DNA from: Methyloprofundus sp.
GTDB taxonomy: Bacteria > Pseudomonadota > Gammaproteobacteria > Methylococcales > Methylomonadaceae
Length of the DNA stretch: 59,774 nt
Assembly (NCBI GenBank): GCA_014859465.1
Contig: JACUUF010000007.1
Coordinates: 1 to 59,774 of the forward strand
Direction: 5' to 3'
Shown here one piece after another: positions 8,778 to 17,149 of this stretch (positions are counted from its first letter, which is position 1; every line of letters starts with the position of its first letter). The notes beneath the pieces were generated by a model, which saw only the letters and a list, made by a program, of their open reading frames with translations, ran no database searches and was not told the origin of the DNA. Position numbers and translations under genes: made by a program.

Positions 8778-9032
8778 TTATGGCGCAGTAGCACCTTCTC
8801 CTTCATGGGCAATATATTGTCCATAAAAGTTGGAGGGGTAGAAGTGACCGAAATGACCGGCATCTAATACCGGATCACCCACAGTATAACCCCAGCTGAT
8901 AGGTTGGTTATAAGAATGATCCTCATCATGGTAATGATGCGAATGACTGGCTCGGATAAACATTCCCGATTCACAGGCGCTAAGCGATGTCAGCAAAAGA
9001 GCGATAAGCGCGGCTTTGAGTTGATGTTTCAT
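8778..9032 (-). CDS. Small His-rich lipoprotein between flgP and flgT
   Basis: 84 residues with a clear lipoprotein signal (ALLLTSLSAC). The mature part is about 65 residues and unusually rich in His, Tyr and Asp (SHSHHYHDEDHS near the mature N-terminus, then HFGHFYPSNFYGQY). The start is preceded by AGGA about 10 nt upstream. It is far too short to be FlgO, the usual third member of flgOPT. The position between flgP and flgT suggests a flagellar basal-body accessory. The His cluster could bind metal, but this is only suggested by composition. Confidence 0.75.
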   Translation of the reverse strand: MKHQLKAALIALLLTSLSACESGMFIRASHSHHYHDEDHSYNQPISWGYTVGDPVLDAGHFGHFYPSNFYGQYIAHEGEGATAP

Positions 9033-9047
9033 AGTGTTCGTTCCTGA

Positions 9048-9638
9048 TTAGTGTTGTTTATTGTAAAAGCCTGAAATATCGGGATATTTATAGCAGTCGA
9101 TAGAGTTACAGTTATAAGCAGAAAGGCTGGCAACTTTGGTTTCTGGGCTAATATTGTCACTGTAATGATTGTGATTAGAGTTGAAGCCATTAAGGCATTG
9201 ACTATGTATCGCTGCTGTACCGCTTAAGCAGGTAAAGAATTTGGGTGTTAGTGTGATTTCAAGTACCGTTTCATAAGTATCCGCATCGACTGCTGTGATG
9301 CTTAAAACTCGCGCACCTTTTAAAAAGGCATCAATATAAGTCCTATAACTATCATTCTGTACTGCCATTGCCGATACGGTAGTATGCCCATGAATTCTTA
9401 CGCCGTAAATTTGTTCGGCAAGATTGCGATAAGCATCCATTTTTGATGCGCGCATTCCCATTAGACGCCGTTGTGCTGGCGAATAATTACTGAACATATC
9501 GGTCGCACCATAGCCCATTGCTGTTAATATTTTAACGGGAGGGACTTGAATTTTTGCTACTTTTTGCGGGGTGCAAGCAAAAATACTGATACTGAGCACA
9601 GTTAATACAAAAAGCCGTTTGATAAATATTATGTTCAT
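9048..9638 (-). CDS. flgP: Flagellar outer-membrane lipoprotein FlgP (LPP20 family)
   Basis: 196 residues from the ATG at 9638, chosen over the ATG at 9644 because GGAG then sits 8 nt upstream. Lipoprotein signal (SISIFAC). The LPP20/FlgP core is clear: ASKMDAYRNLAEQIYGVRIHG, then FLKGARVLSITAVDADTYETVLEITL. FlgP forms an outer-membrane-proximal ring in the Vibrio and Campylobacter basal disk/H-ring. An Asn/His/Ser-rich tail of about 60 residues beyond the core is unusual. First gene of the operon with the small lipoprotein and flgT, downstream of a sigma28-like promoter. Confidence 0.85.
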   Translation of the reverse strand: MNIIFIKRLFVLTVLSISIFACTPQKVAKIQVPPVKILTAMGYGATDMFSNYSPAQRRLMGMRASKMDAYRNLAEQIYGVRIHGHTTVSAMAVQNDSYRTYIDAFLKGARVLSITAVDADTYETVLEITLTPKFFTCLSGTAAIHSQCLNGFNSNHNHYSDNISPETKVASLSAYNCNSIDCYKYPDISGFYNKQH

Positions 9639-9669
9639 TGTCATTACTCCATTATTCTTTATGTGTAGG

Positions 9670-9696
9670 TAGTCGGCATGAATTGGCTTTTCTTGA
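9670..9696 (-). promoter_or_regulatory. Sigma28 (FliA) type promoter of the flgP operon
   Basis: On the minus strand TCAAGAAA is followed after 11 nt by GCCGACTA. This matches the flagellar sigma28 consensus (TAAAGTTT or TCAAG, N11, GCCGATAA) in spacing and in most positions. The -10 part ends 32 nt before the flgP start. Confidence 0.55.
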
Positions 9697-9709
9697 GCGC
9701 TACTGTTTG

Positions 9710-9988
9710 CTATTGATCAATAATTTTAAAATCAGTGAACAATACTAGGGGGCTAGGAAGTTCTATAGTGTTTAGCTCAGTTACTTTGGCGAATAACGGT
9801 CCTTTGTTGCATTCACCAATAAAAGCTTCTAGCGCTTGTGTTGGTGCAGAGGCAATAATTTCTACAGTACCATCGGCACGATTTTTTACTGTGCCATAAA
9901 TAGCGTGTTTTTTTGCTGACTTTAGGGTGAAGGCTCTAAAGCCGACACCCTGTACTCGACCTTTTACTATGACTTTAATGTGTTGCAT
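9710..9988 (-). CDS. acyP: Acylphosphatase
   Basis: 92 residues from the ATG at 9988. The frame extends upstream, but only the shorter form has the family's usual 90-100 residues. It hydrolyses acyl phosphates such as acetyl phosphate or carbamoyl phosphate in the cytoplasm. Active-site pieces are visible: the phosphate-binding loop GRVQGVGFRAF with its Arg, and the catalytic Asn in GTVKNRADGTVEI. It starts 4 nt after the rlmL stop codon, so the two are probably co-transcribed. Confidence 0.93.
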   Translation of the reverse strand: MQHIKVIVKGRVQGVGFRAFTLKSAKKHAIYGTVKNRADGTVEIIASAPTQALEAFIGECNKGPLFAKVTELNTIELPSPLVLFTDFKIIDQ

Positions 9989-9992
9989 GGCT

Positions 9993-12197
9993 TTAACGGG
10001 TAATTTCCCAGCAATAATGAATTTTAGGGGTTCGGGCAAAATCTTCCGGAATGGTATCGGCGCTAATATCTTCTATATGGAAGTTTGCTAGTGCTTCGGT
10101 ATCCAATTTAAAACGGCGGAAATTGGTCGAGAAATAAAGCACGCCGCCGTCATTTAATAATTGAATTGCATTTTTGATTAATGCCACATGATCTTCTTGT
10201 ATGGAAAGCGTAGTTTCCATGCGTTTGGAGTTGGAGAATGTCGGCGGATCAAGAAAAATTAAATCGTAGGCCTGGTCGCGTTTAGGTTTTGTGGTTTGTT
10301 CTTCTAGCCATTCTTTACAATCGGCACGAATAAAATAATGGTCATTTTTAACTTGATTGAGCTCCATATTGCGTTGCGCCCACTCTAAATAAGTTTTAGA
10401 CATATCTACGCTGGTAGTTGACGCTGCACCGCCAATGGCCGCATGTACTGAAGCGGTGCCCGTGTAGGCAAATAAGTTTAAGATATGTTTGTCTTTGGCT
10501 TGCTGCTGGATATGTAGACGAATAGGGCGATGATCTAAAAAGATTCCGGTATCTAAATAGTCTTCAAAATTGACATAAAATCGTGCGCCGTGCTCTTCAA
10601 TTATTGCAAATTGCTCTGAATGCGCTTGTTTTTCGTATTGCTCTATGCCTTTTTGTTTGCTGCGTATTTTTAAATATACTTGCTCCTTAGGGATATTAAA
10701 AACTTTAGGGATTTCATTCATGGCCGCAGCTAGGCGTGAATTTGCTTTTTCTTCAGAGATAGTTTTAGGTGCTTGATATTCCTGGACGTTAATCCATGTT
10801 TTGTCGCCTTGATAGACATCAATCGCAATGGCATATTCAGGTAAGTCGGCATCGTAAATACGGTAGCAGTGTATATCTTCACGTTTCAGCCATTTAGCAA
10901 TTTTCTTGATATTTTTCTTTAGGCGGTTAGCAAACATTTGTACATTTTCTGCCGCTTCGCTGTCTATTTCTGGTGGATGTTCAATAGCTAGTTCGATGCG
11001 TTCTTGTGGCGTTTTTGCTTTAGGTGTGAAAAAGTTTTCTTCTTCTATCGCAAAGCGCAAGAGCTTGCATTCTAAAGCGCCATTAAAAAAAGTAATCGGC
11101 TTTTGCGAGCGGATACCTAAACGAAAGCCGAGTTCAGGATCGCTGATAATCATCGCAGCTTGCCAATGTTTAAATTGCGTTTTTAGCACATCACCAAAGC
11201 TGCGATATAAGAGTGCGGTTTCTTCGGTATTACCTAAACGTTCGCCGTAAGGCGGGTTACACATGACGATGCCGCGCTGCCAGCTTTCTGCTGCGGTAGC
11301 ATCTTTTATATCGCGCCGTTCAACATGTATGTAATTTTGTAAGCCGGCGTTTTCTATATGTAATAAAGCGGCATTGATTGCTTGTCTGCTTTGGTCAAAA
11401 CCGACAATAGTGGCTAAGTTTTGTAAGCCAATCGTTTTGCGTTGCTCAGCTTCCGCTAGTAATGATTGCCATAGCGCAGCGTCATGTTTTTTCCAGCTAG
11501 TAAAGCCAAAGTGTTTGTGCTGTAAGCCTGGAGCATAATCGGCTGCTATCATGGCGGCTTCTAGTAATAAGGTGCCTGAACCACACATGGGGTCGATTAA
11601 ACTACCGCCTTGGCGTGCTATTTCTGGCCATTTGCTGCGATAAAGTATGGCGGCGGCAAGGTTTTCTTTGATCGGTGCGGCAATGCTAATATCACGATAG
11701 CCGCGGCGATGTAAGCTCCCACCGGATAAATCTAAGCTCAGCGTTGCCTGTTCTTGTTGTAAATAGACATTAATGCGAATATTCGGTTGCGTGAGATTAA
11801 TTTCAGGACGTTTATTGAATTTTTTGCGCATCTGATCAACCACGGCATCTTTTACTTTGATGGCACCAAAGTGCGTGTTGTTGATTGCTTCAGATGCTTT
11901 AGCATTAAATGAAACGGCAAAGCTATCATCAGGTTTCATATGCTCAAACCAGTTCACTTTATAGATGCCGTCGTATAAATCTTCCTGGCTAGTTACGCTA
12001 AAGGTGTCTAAAACCAGTAACACACGATTAGCAATGCGTGACCAAAGGCAAACACGGTAAGCGTTTTCTAATGAACCTTCAAAATACACACCGGCCATAG
12101 CGGTTTTAACCTGTTGCACACCCAGTTGTTTTAATTCAGTAGCAAGGATATCTTCCATTGCTTTGGGGCAGGTCGCAAAAAAACGTGAGTCGGTCAT
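9993..12197 (-). CDS. rlmL: Bifunctional 23S rRNA methyltransferase RlmKL
   Basis: 734 residues from the ATG at 12197 (MTDSRFFATCPKAMEDIL matches the N-terminus of the family); the frame runs on to 12257. It makes m2G2445 (N-terminal half, RlmL) and m7G2069 (C-terminal half, RlmK) in 23S rRNA. Order: ferredoxin-like/THUMP region, an N6/N2-type methyltransferase with SAM site DPMCGSGTLLLEAA and catalytic NPPYGER, then a second Rossmann methyltransferase with LNLFAYTGTASVHAA and FLDPPTFSNSKRM. The E. coli protein is similar in size (about 700 residues) and has the same fused layout. Followed closely by acyP. Confidence 0.95.
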   Translation of the reverse strand: MTDSRFFATCPKAMEDILATELKQLGVQQVKTAMAGVYFEGSLENAYRVCLWSRIANRVLLVLDTFSVTSQEDLYDGIYKVNWFEHMKPDDSFAVSFNAKASEAINNTHFGAIKVKDAVVDQMRKKFNKRPEINLTQPNIRINVYLQQEQATLSLDLSGGSLHRRGYRDISIAAPIKENLAAAILYRSKWPEIARQGGSLIDPMCGSGTLLLEAAMIAADYAPGLQHKHFGFTSWKKHDAALWQSLLAEAEQRKTIGLQNLATIVGFDQSRQAINAALLHIENAGLQNYIHVERRDIKDATAAESWQRGIVMCNPPYGERLGNTEETALLYRSFGDVLKTQFKHWQAAMIISDPELGFRLGIRSQKPITFFNGALECKLLRFAIEEENFFTPKAKTPQERIELAIEHPPEIDSEAAENVQMFANRLKKNIKKIAKWLKREDIHCYRIYDADLPEYAIAIDVYQGDKTWINVQEYQAPKTISEEKANSRLAAAMNEIPKVFNIPKEQVYLKIRSKQKGIEQYEKQAHSEQFAIIEEHGARFYVNFEDYLDTGIFLDHRPIRLHIQQQAKDKHILNLFAYTGTASVHAAIGGAASTTSVDMSKTYLEWAQRNMELNQVKNDHYFIRADCKEWLEEQTTKPKRDQAYDLIFLDPPTFSNSKRMETTLSIQEDHVALIKNAIQLLNDGGVLYFSTNFRRFKLDTEALANFHIEDISADTIPEDFARTPKIHYCWEITR

Positions 12198-12359
12198 GTG
12201 ATATTTATAAAGGTTGAGAAGCATGGAAATTAAATAATGGCGTTGACTTAAACCCACGCTTGTTGCAGCGGAGGGAGGATTTTTAAGTCAACAGCATTTT
12301 CAGAATTAAAGGCTGGAACTAAAATGTCGCTATGAAAATACTCTGCTCCAGACTAGGTT

Positions 12360-12839
12360 TTATTGGAAGCTTAGCAATTCAACATCAAAAATAAGTGTTG
12401 CATTAGGGCCAATTGCACCGCCAGCACCTTGTGCGCCATAAGCGAGCTCAGATGGAATAAAGAAACGGTAAGTAGCGCCCACTGACATTAACTGCACACC
12501 TTCTGTCCAGCCGCCAATTACGCGATTTAAAGGAAAGGTGGCCGGCGCGTTACGGCTGTATGAACTATCAAACTCAGTCCCATCCAAAGTAGTACCTTTA
12601 TAATGCACGGTTACATTCGCTGTAGCACTTGGTTTTTCGCCTTCTGCATCAGTAAGAATAGTGTATTGTAAACCACTTGCTGTCGTAATAACGCCTTCTT
12701 TAGTGGCGTTATCAGCAAGAAATGCTGCGCCTTCAGTGAGGTTGTTTTGGGCAAGTTCTGAGTTGTTTCTTGAAAACATGAAAAATCCTATAAGTAAGAT
12801 AATGGAAACTGCGATAATGATAGGTTGAGTTTTACCCAT
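12360..12839 (-). CDS. Membrane-anchored FKBP-type peptidyl-prolyl isomerase
   Basis: 159 residues. The start at 12839 is set by a textbook AAGGAG 6 nt upstream; the frame itself extends to 12893. A single N-terminal hydrophobic segment (PIIIAVSIILLIGFFMF) anchors the protein, and the FKBP domain occupies the last 100 residues: VTVHYKGTTLDGTEFDSSY, FPLNRVIGGWTEGVQLM, then the YRFFIPSELAYGAQGAG and LIFDVELLSF pieces typical of Mip/FklB proteins. It catalyses cis-trans isomerisation of proline peptide bonds, probably in the periplasm. Located just downstream of an SLT-domain lipoprotein on the same strand. Confidence 0.92.
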   Translation of the reverse strand: MGKTQPIIIAVSIILLIGFFMFSRNNSELAQNNLTEGAAFLADNATKEGVITTASGLQYTILTDAEGEKPSATANVTVHYKGTTLDGTEFDSSYSRNAPATFPLNRVIGGWTEGVQLMSVGATYRFFIPSELAYGAQGAGGAIGPNATLIFDVELLSFQ

Positions 12840-12870
12840 GGGTAACTCCTTAAATTGTAAGCTAGCTATT

Positions 12871-13485
12871 TTACCAAAAAAAAGAGCTGGCACTTTCTAA
12901 TTCTGTTTGACAGCCCTTTAATTGTTGCTGGAAAATTTGCGCTTGTCTGTTTACTTTTTTTGCTGTTTTTAATAACCAAGGTTTTTTTAAATGGGATTTA
13001 CGCTGAAAGCCACCGTGTCCTTCATGATAAGCTAAGTATTGGTTAATTGTATCCAGTCTGGAAATGCCTAATTTTTTATGGCTGGTGGCGCAGTACCAGC
13101 CAATAAAATCACTTGCATCTTCAAAGTCATCTCGGTCAGCTCCCCAACTACCTGCTTCTTTCAGATACCAATCCCATGTACCGTCTTGTGCTTGTGGATA
13201 GCCGTAGGCGGAGCTACTGCGGAACCAGGGAATAATACCTAATAGCCAAGGCCTAGGTGGTTTTGCATCAGCAACAAAACGTGATTCCTGGTGCATAATA
13301 GCCATTTGTATGTGTATAGGCACGCCCCATTTCAGATAAGAGTCTTTGGTGTAGTTATACCAATCATCTTTTTCTTGGAAAATCTCACAAATATCTTGGG
13401 TATTTTTAGGCTGTGAGGCGGTGCAAGCCGTTAATGACAAAATAAATAAGACTAGGAGCAAATGTCTAATAGTTTGTTTAAACAT
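12871..13485 (-). CDS. SLT-domain (lytic transglycosylase-like) lipoprotein
   Basis: 204 residues. The lipoprotein signal ends in LSLTAC. The body matches the transglycosylase SLT fold: the catalytic Glu in MAIMHQESRF, then SAYGYPQAQDGTWDWY and NQYLAYHEGHGGF. Such enzymes cleave the MurNAc-GlcNAc bond of peptidoglycan from the inner face of the outer membrane. It is shorter than MltC/Slt and carries no recognisable accessory domain. Upstream of the FKBP gene on the same strand with a 31-nt gap. Confidence 0.8.
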   Translation of the reverse strand: MFKQTIRHLLLVLFILSLTACTASQPKNTQDICEIFQEKDDWYNYTKDSYLKWGVPIHIQMAIMHQESRFVADAKPPRPWLLGIIPWFRSSSAYGYPQAQDGTWDWYLKEAGSWGADRDDFEDASDFIGWYCATSHKKLGISRLDTINQYLAYHEGHGGFQRKSHLKKPWLLKTAKKVNRQAQIFQQQLKGCQTELESASSFFW

Positions 13486-13645
13486 AATTTTTTATTAATG
13501 CCGCTGACTTAGCTCATTTTAAATGAGAAATTTTATCATAAAGTATTGTTTTTATTTAAATATAAGCTAACCTGTCAAAAGCGAGGTATATAAATCTAAA
13601 GATAATGCAATTATACTGTTGCGCACATAAAATAATGGTTTCAAT

Positions 13646-14269
13646 ATGATAAATTCAAGACAAAATTACCGAAAAAATTTAAATTTTCAAGGATTGATGT
13701 TTATTGGTGGAGCAGAGCATGAAATGCAAGTGCAAAATCTTTCGATTACCGGCATGCTAGGATATATCGATACTTCCCTTGTTGTTAACGATGTGCGAGA
13801 TGTATTTTTGTTGCTTAAACAGTCCAGTTTAGTTGATATTTTTATAGAAAAATTAAATTTAGCCGGTGAAGCTGAAATTGTAAGAGCTGAAATGGGCGAT
13901 CAACATATTTTAATTGGCTTAGAGTTTAAACAAATTTCTTATGATGCAGATAGTTCATTGTATAAACGTAAAGCCTATCGTAAAAGTATCACTGCCCCCG
14001 GCCAAGCGCTTATCGCTAAAAATGTTTACGAATTTATGACTCGGAATGTCTCGGTTGAGGGCTTGATGCTACGTATTCCAGAGCATGTTCCTGTTCAGGA
14101 GAGTATGCTTATCGAATTTAAGTTTGATAAGTTACATCTACACGGTGAAGCAAAAATCGCTTGGTTCGAACATGATAATAATGAAGGAACAATATTGGGT
14201 CTTGAATATCAGCATATGGAAAAAATTGAAATCAAAGGGATTCCCCAGTTTTATCACCGAGGGGCATAA
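13646..14269 (+). CDS. Tandem PilZ-domain protein
   Basis: 207 residues made of two PilZ-like halves. Each half has its own c-di-GMP signature pair: R5-R9 (RQNYR) with N31-G36 (NLSITG), and R108-R112 (RKAYR) with N134-G139 (NVSVEG). Both copies therefore look competent to bind. No other domain, signal peptide or membrane segment is seen. The last 16 bases overlap the convergent ybiB-like gene. Its function is likely c-di-GMP sensing by protein interaction, and the partner is unknown. Confidence 0.82.
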   Translation: MINSRQNYRKNLNFQGLMFIGGAEHEMQVQNLSITGMLGYIDTSLVVNDVRDVFLLLKQSSLVDIFIEKLNLAGEAEIVRAEMGDQHILIGLEFKQISYDADSSLYKRKAYRKSITAPGQALIAKNVYEFMTRNVSVEGLMLRIPEHVPVQESMLIEFKFDKLHLHGEAKIAWFEHDNNEGTILGLEYQHMEKIEIKGIPQFYHRGA

Positions 14270-15258
14270 GCGTTCTTATTTCGCTTGTACCAATATTGGC
14301 TTGCTAAATCATGCGCATCAGCCTGAGATGCGGCTTTTCCTAGTAGTTTTAAAGCAACCGCCGTGGTACCAATAATGCTCGCTTGAGCAAATTCATCCTG
14401 CCACTCATCACGCCAGAGCTGTATCAGCTGCTTAGGCTCTAGTAGCTCCGGTTTGACATGACGCCGAGTAAATAGTGCCGGCCATATTTCTTCTGAAAGT
14501 TCATTATTATGGACACTTTGTACCAAGCATTGCATATCAGGATTACGCTCCGTTTCTCCACCTTCACCTTTTAACACAGCCATATTAGGTTGTTGCAGCA
14601 GTAATCCGGCTTCTTGATGTACATGGCGATAGCTAGGGTGAAAAATACCTTGAATACTGTAAGGAGCGTTAAAAGGATTAATTAAACGTACTAAGGTATG
14701 GACTGGCGAGCGTAACCCCATCAATGAACGTAGGTGTATCATTTTATTTAAAGCCGGACAAAATTGCTCTAATGACAAGTAAGCAAAATTGTTGTTTTGT
14801 AGTTGTGATTCAGCTTCAGTAACCGATTGCGCAGGTGCTAAGGAGAATAAAGGTAGCATGTCTTGGACAAAAAGGCGGTTGTCTGAATGTGGCGCCGAGC
14901 CGTGCATTAAAACTTTAACGCCATTTTCTGCTAGCAATAAACTGGATAATATAAACCACGGTAAGTGGCGGCGTTTCCCTGCATAAGAAGACCAATCCAA
15001 ATCGGCCCGTTGTGATCTATGCTTAGGTAATGTTTCGCGTACGGCAAGTACAAAACCAGCCAGTTCTTCGGGCGTTTCTTCTTTGACGCGCATCAGCATT
15101 AAAAAGGCGCCAAGCTGTATCTCTTCAACTTCACCAGCCAAAATCATGCGCATCGCTTGATAGGCTTCTTCTTGGGTGAGTGGGCGCGAGCCATTTTTTC
15201 CCTTGCCTAGAATACGAATAGTTTCTGCAAACGGGTGTTCTTTATTTTCTGTGCTCAT
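14254..15258 (-). CDS. ybiB: YbiB-like protein (anthranilate phosphoribosyltransferase fold, TrpD2 family)
   Basis: 334 residues. It matches the TrpD2/YbiB group, in which the phosphoribosyltransferase fold has been turned into a nucleic-acid-binding protein induced by DNA damage in E. coli. Seen: the N-terminal helical part ILGKGKNGSRPLTQEEAYQAM, LAGEVEEIQLGAFLMLMRVK, the central VLMHG, and MGLRSPVHTLVRLINPF. The start ATG overlaps the prrA stop by 1 nt (TAATG), so it is the terminal gene of the prrBA transcript. A catalytic role in tryptophan synthesis is unlikely because no other trp genes are near. Confidence 0.75.
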   Translation of the reverse strand: MSTENKEHPFAETIRILGKGKNGSRPLTQEEAYQAMRMILAGEVEEIQLGAFLMLMRVKEETPEELAGFVLAVRETLPKHRSQRADLDWSSYAGKRRHLPWFILSSLLLAENGVKVLMHGSAPHSDNRLFVQDMLPLFSLAPAQSVTEAESQLQNNNFAYLSLEQFCPALNKMIHLRSLMGLRSPVHTLVRLINPFNAPYSIQGIFHPSYRHVHQEAGLLLQQPNMAVLKGEGGETERNPDMQCLVQSVHNNELSEEIWPALFTRRHVKPELLEPKQLIQLWRDEWQDEFAQASIIGTTAVALKLLGKAASQADAHDLASQYWYKRNKNAYAPR

Positions 15259-15800
15259 TATTCTTTTACCGGACGTTTATCTAATTTTCGTTGTAAAGTG
15301 CGACGATGCATATTCAATGCACGCGCAGCGGCTGAAATATTGCCATCATGCTCCATTAATACTTTTTGTAAATGTTCCCATTCTAAGCGTTTAACGGAGA
15401 GGGGGTTTTCATTAATGGCAACAGAGCTATCGCCTGAATCTTTATTTAGTGCCTGGAGAATCTCATCGGCATTAGCTGGTTTGGTTAAATAATGTTTGGC
15501 ACCGAGTTTGATTGCCTCAACTGCGGTGGCAATACTGGCAAAGCCGGTTAGCATAACAATTTGCGTATTGATATCCAGAGAAATGAGTTTTTGTACTAAT
15601 TCTAAGCCAGATTCATAGCCTATACGTAAATCAATGACCGCATATTCAGGTTCAAATTGCTCTGCTAAGCTAAGCCCATTTTTTACATCATAGGCGAAAT
15701 AGACTTCAAAGCCACGTTTTTCCAGTGCAGATTTAAGCACTGAGCAGTACGTTTGATCGTCATCGACTAGTAATAAGCGAGCTTGAGTTTCTTCAGACAT
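15258..15800 (-). CDS. prrA: Redox response regulator of the RegA/PrrA/ActR family
   Basis: 180 residues, the usual RegA length. An N-terminal receiver domain carries the acidic pair in LLVDDDQTY, the phospho-acceptor Asp in YAVIDLRIG, and the conserved Thr and Lys (VMLTGFAS, YLTKPAN). The C-terminal Fis-type helix-turn-helix is very close to RegA (HDGNISAAARALNMHRRTLQRKL). RegA regulators control respiration, energy and carbon genes in response to the quinone or oxygen state. It starts 10 nt after the kinase gene and overlaps the ybiB-like start by one base. Confidence 0.93.
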   Translation of the reverse strand: MSEETQARLLLVDDDQTYCSVLKSALEKRGFEVYFAYDVKNGLSLAEQFEPEYAVIDLRIGYESGLELVQKLISLDINTQIVMLTGFASIATAVEAIKLGAKHYLTKPANADEILQALNKDSGDSSVAINENPLSVKRLEWEHLQKVLMEHDGNISAAARALNMHRRTLQRKLDKRPVKE

Positions 15801-15810
15801 AAGTTATAAG

Positions 15811-17148
15811 TTAGCTAGGAACCAGAGGTAGAAAAATATCAATACAGGCACCACCTGTAGGCGAGTTACTAACTTCTATTGTACCGCCTAAACGGTTAAT
15901 AGTTGAATAGGTAAGGAACAATCCAACGCCTAAACCTTGGTTGCTATTGTTGATCGGTGCTTTACCGATTTTATCCAGTAATTTATCCGGTATGCCAGGA
16001 CCATAATCGCGTATTTGTAAGCCAATAAAATTTTCCTGGGTACAGCGATGAATAGCTAAATCAATACCTTTTTCTCGTGGTGAAACTTTGGCGGCATTAT
16101 TTAAAATATTAATTAAAGAATGAGTGAGTGTCAGCTCGGCTATGATAGACGAGTTTAAAGGCGCTTCAGGATTAATGAGTAAATTTAATTTGACACCTGG
16201 CTGTTGACTGCGCCATTGCATGATAACTTCATCCAAATAGTCACTGAGTAACGTCACATGACCCGAGTCAGCGCGTAATTCACCGGCAGAAGCGGACATG
16301 ACCGATAAAGCTTGTTTGCAGCGGTTGATTTGATCTTGCATGATGGACATTTTTTCACACAATTCAGCTTGTGTAATCGGACCGGTGTCATGCTTTAGTT
16401 CATGGGCAATAATAGCCATGGTACCTAAGGGAGTGCCCATATCATGGGCGGCACTCGCCGCCAAAGTACCTAAAGAGATAATGCGATCATCTTGTAAGGC
16501 CTTTTCGCGCGCTTCAGCCAGCGTGCGTTCGCCGGCTTTGATGGTGTTGGACAGTTCTAAAGAAAAGAACGCAACTAAGCCAGCACTACAGACAAAGCCA
16601 AACCACATGCCAAAAATATGAAAATTAAAAAATTCCTCATCTTGTTGGCTATGCATGTTATGCGCGATATTACTCATTTCATCATGCATTAAATGCGGTT
16701 CAACACTCAATAAAGACGCATGGTAGGGAATTAAAAAAGTATATATAGTGGTGGTTAATATCACCATGTACCAGGTGTAGGCATGGGGTAGAGTGATTGC
16801 GGTAAGAATAACTGGCAGCAAGAAGATCCAAGTGAATGGATTGGTTGCTCCACCGGTTAGATATAAAAGTGCCGCAATTGCAAAGACATCCATGGCTAAT
16901 TGCGAAAAAATTTCCATCTCGGTCACAGGTAGATCGGTTTTTAAGCGAATCCAGGTATATAAATTAACCGAGCCAATGGCTAGAATAGTTAGCCAGAGCG
17001 CTTCCTGGTGTAGTGGAATCTTTAGAATGTCAATGGAAATCAACAGCAGTAGTGATTCGCCGCCGATCATTAAATTCCTCAGAATAAACAGCCATTGTAG
17101 ATTTTCTTTGGCTGAAATTTCTGTTTTAGGGAGGATATTAACTAGCAT
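15811..17148 (-). CDS. prrB: Redox sensor histidine kinase of the RegB/PrrB family
   Basis: 445 residues. The N-terminal half has about six membrane helices, including the quinone-binding signature GGATNPF in LTGGATNPFTWIFLLPV. The kinase part has an H box with phospho-acceptor His235 in AAHDMGTPLGTM, the redox-responsive Cys in QINRCKQALSVM, and HATPase boxes (ILNNAAKVS, DYGPGIP, GLGVGLFL). RegB kinases sense the ubiquinone pool and a Cys redox switch. The gene starts 1 nt after ubiB stops and is followed by its regulator 10 nt later, so sensor and ubiquinone biosynthesis genes form one transcription unit. Confidence 0.93.
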   Translation of the reverse strand: MLVNILPKTEISAKENLQWLFILRNLMIGGESLLLLISIDILKIPLHQEALWLTILAIGSVNLYTWIRLKTDLPVTEMEIFSQLAMDVFAIAALLYLTGGATNPFTWIFLLPVILTAITLPHAYTWYMVILTTTIYTFLIPYHASLLSVEPHLMHDEMSNIAHNMHSQQDEEFFNFHIFGMWFGFVCSAGLVAFFSLELSNTIKAGERTLAEAREKALQDDRIISLGTLAASAAHDMGTPLGTMAIIAHELKHDTGPITQAELCEKMSIMQDQINRCKQALSVMSASAGELRADSGHVTLLSDYLDEVIMQWRSQQPGVKLNLLINPEAPLNSSIIAELTLTHSLINILNNAAKVSPREKGIDLAIHRCTQENFIGLQIRDYGPGIPDKLLDKIGKAPINNSNQGLGVGLFLTYSTINRLGGTIEVSNSPTGGACIDIFLPLVPS

Positions 17149-17149
17149 T

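Noticed and set aside
14270-14375. Open frame extending past the tandem PilZ gene on the plus strand
   Set aside because: Antisense to the conserved C-terminus of the YbiB-like gene; no independent support.
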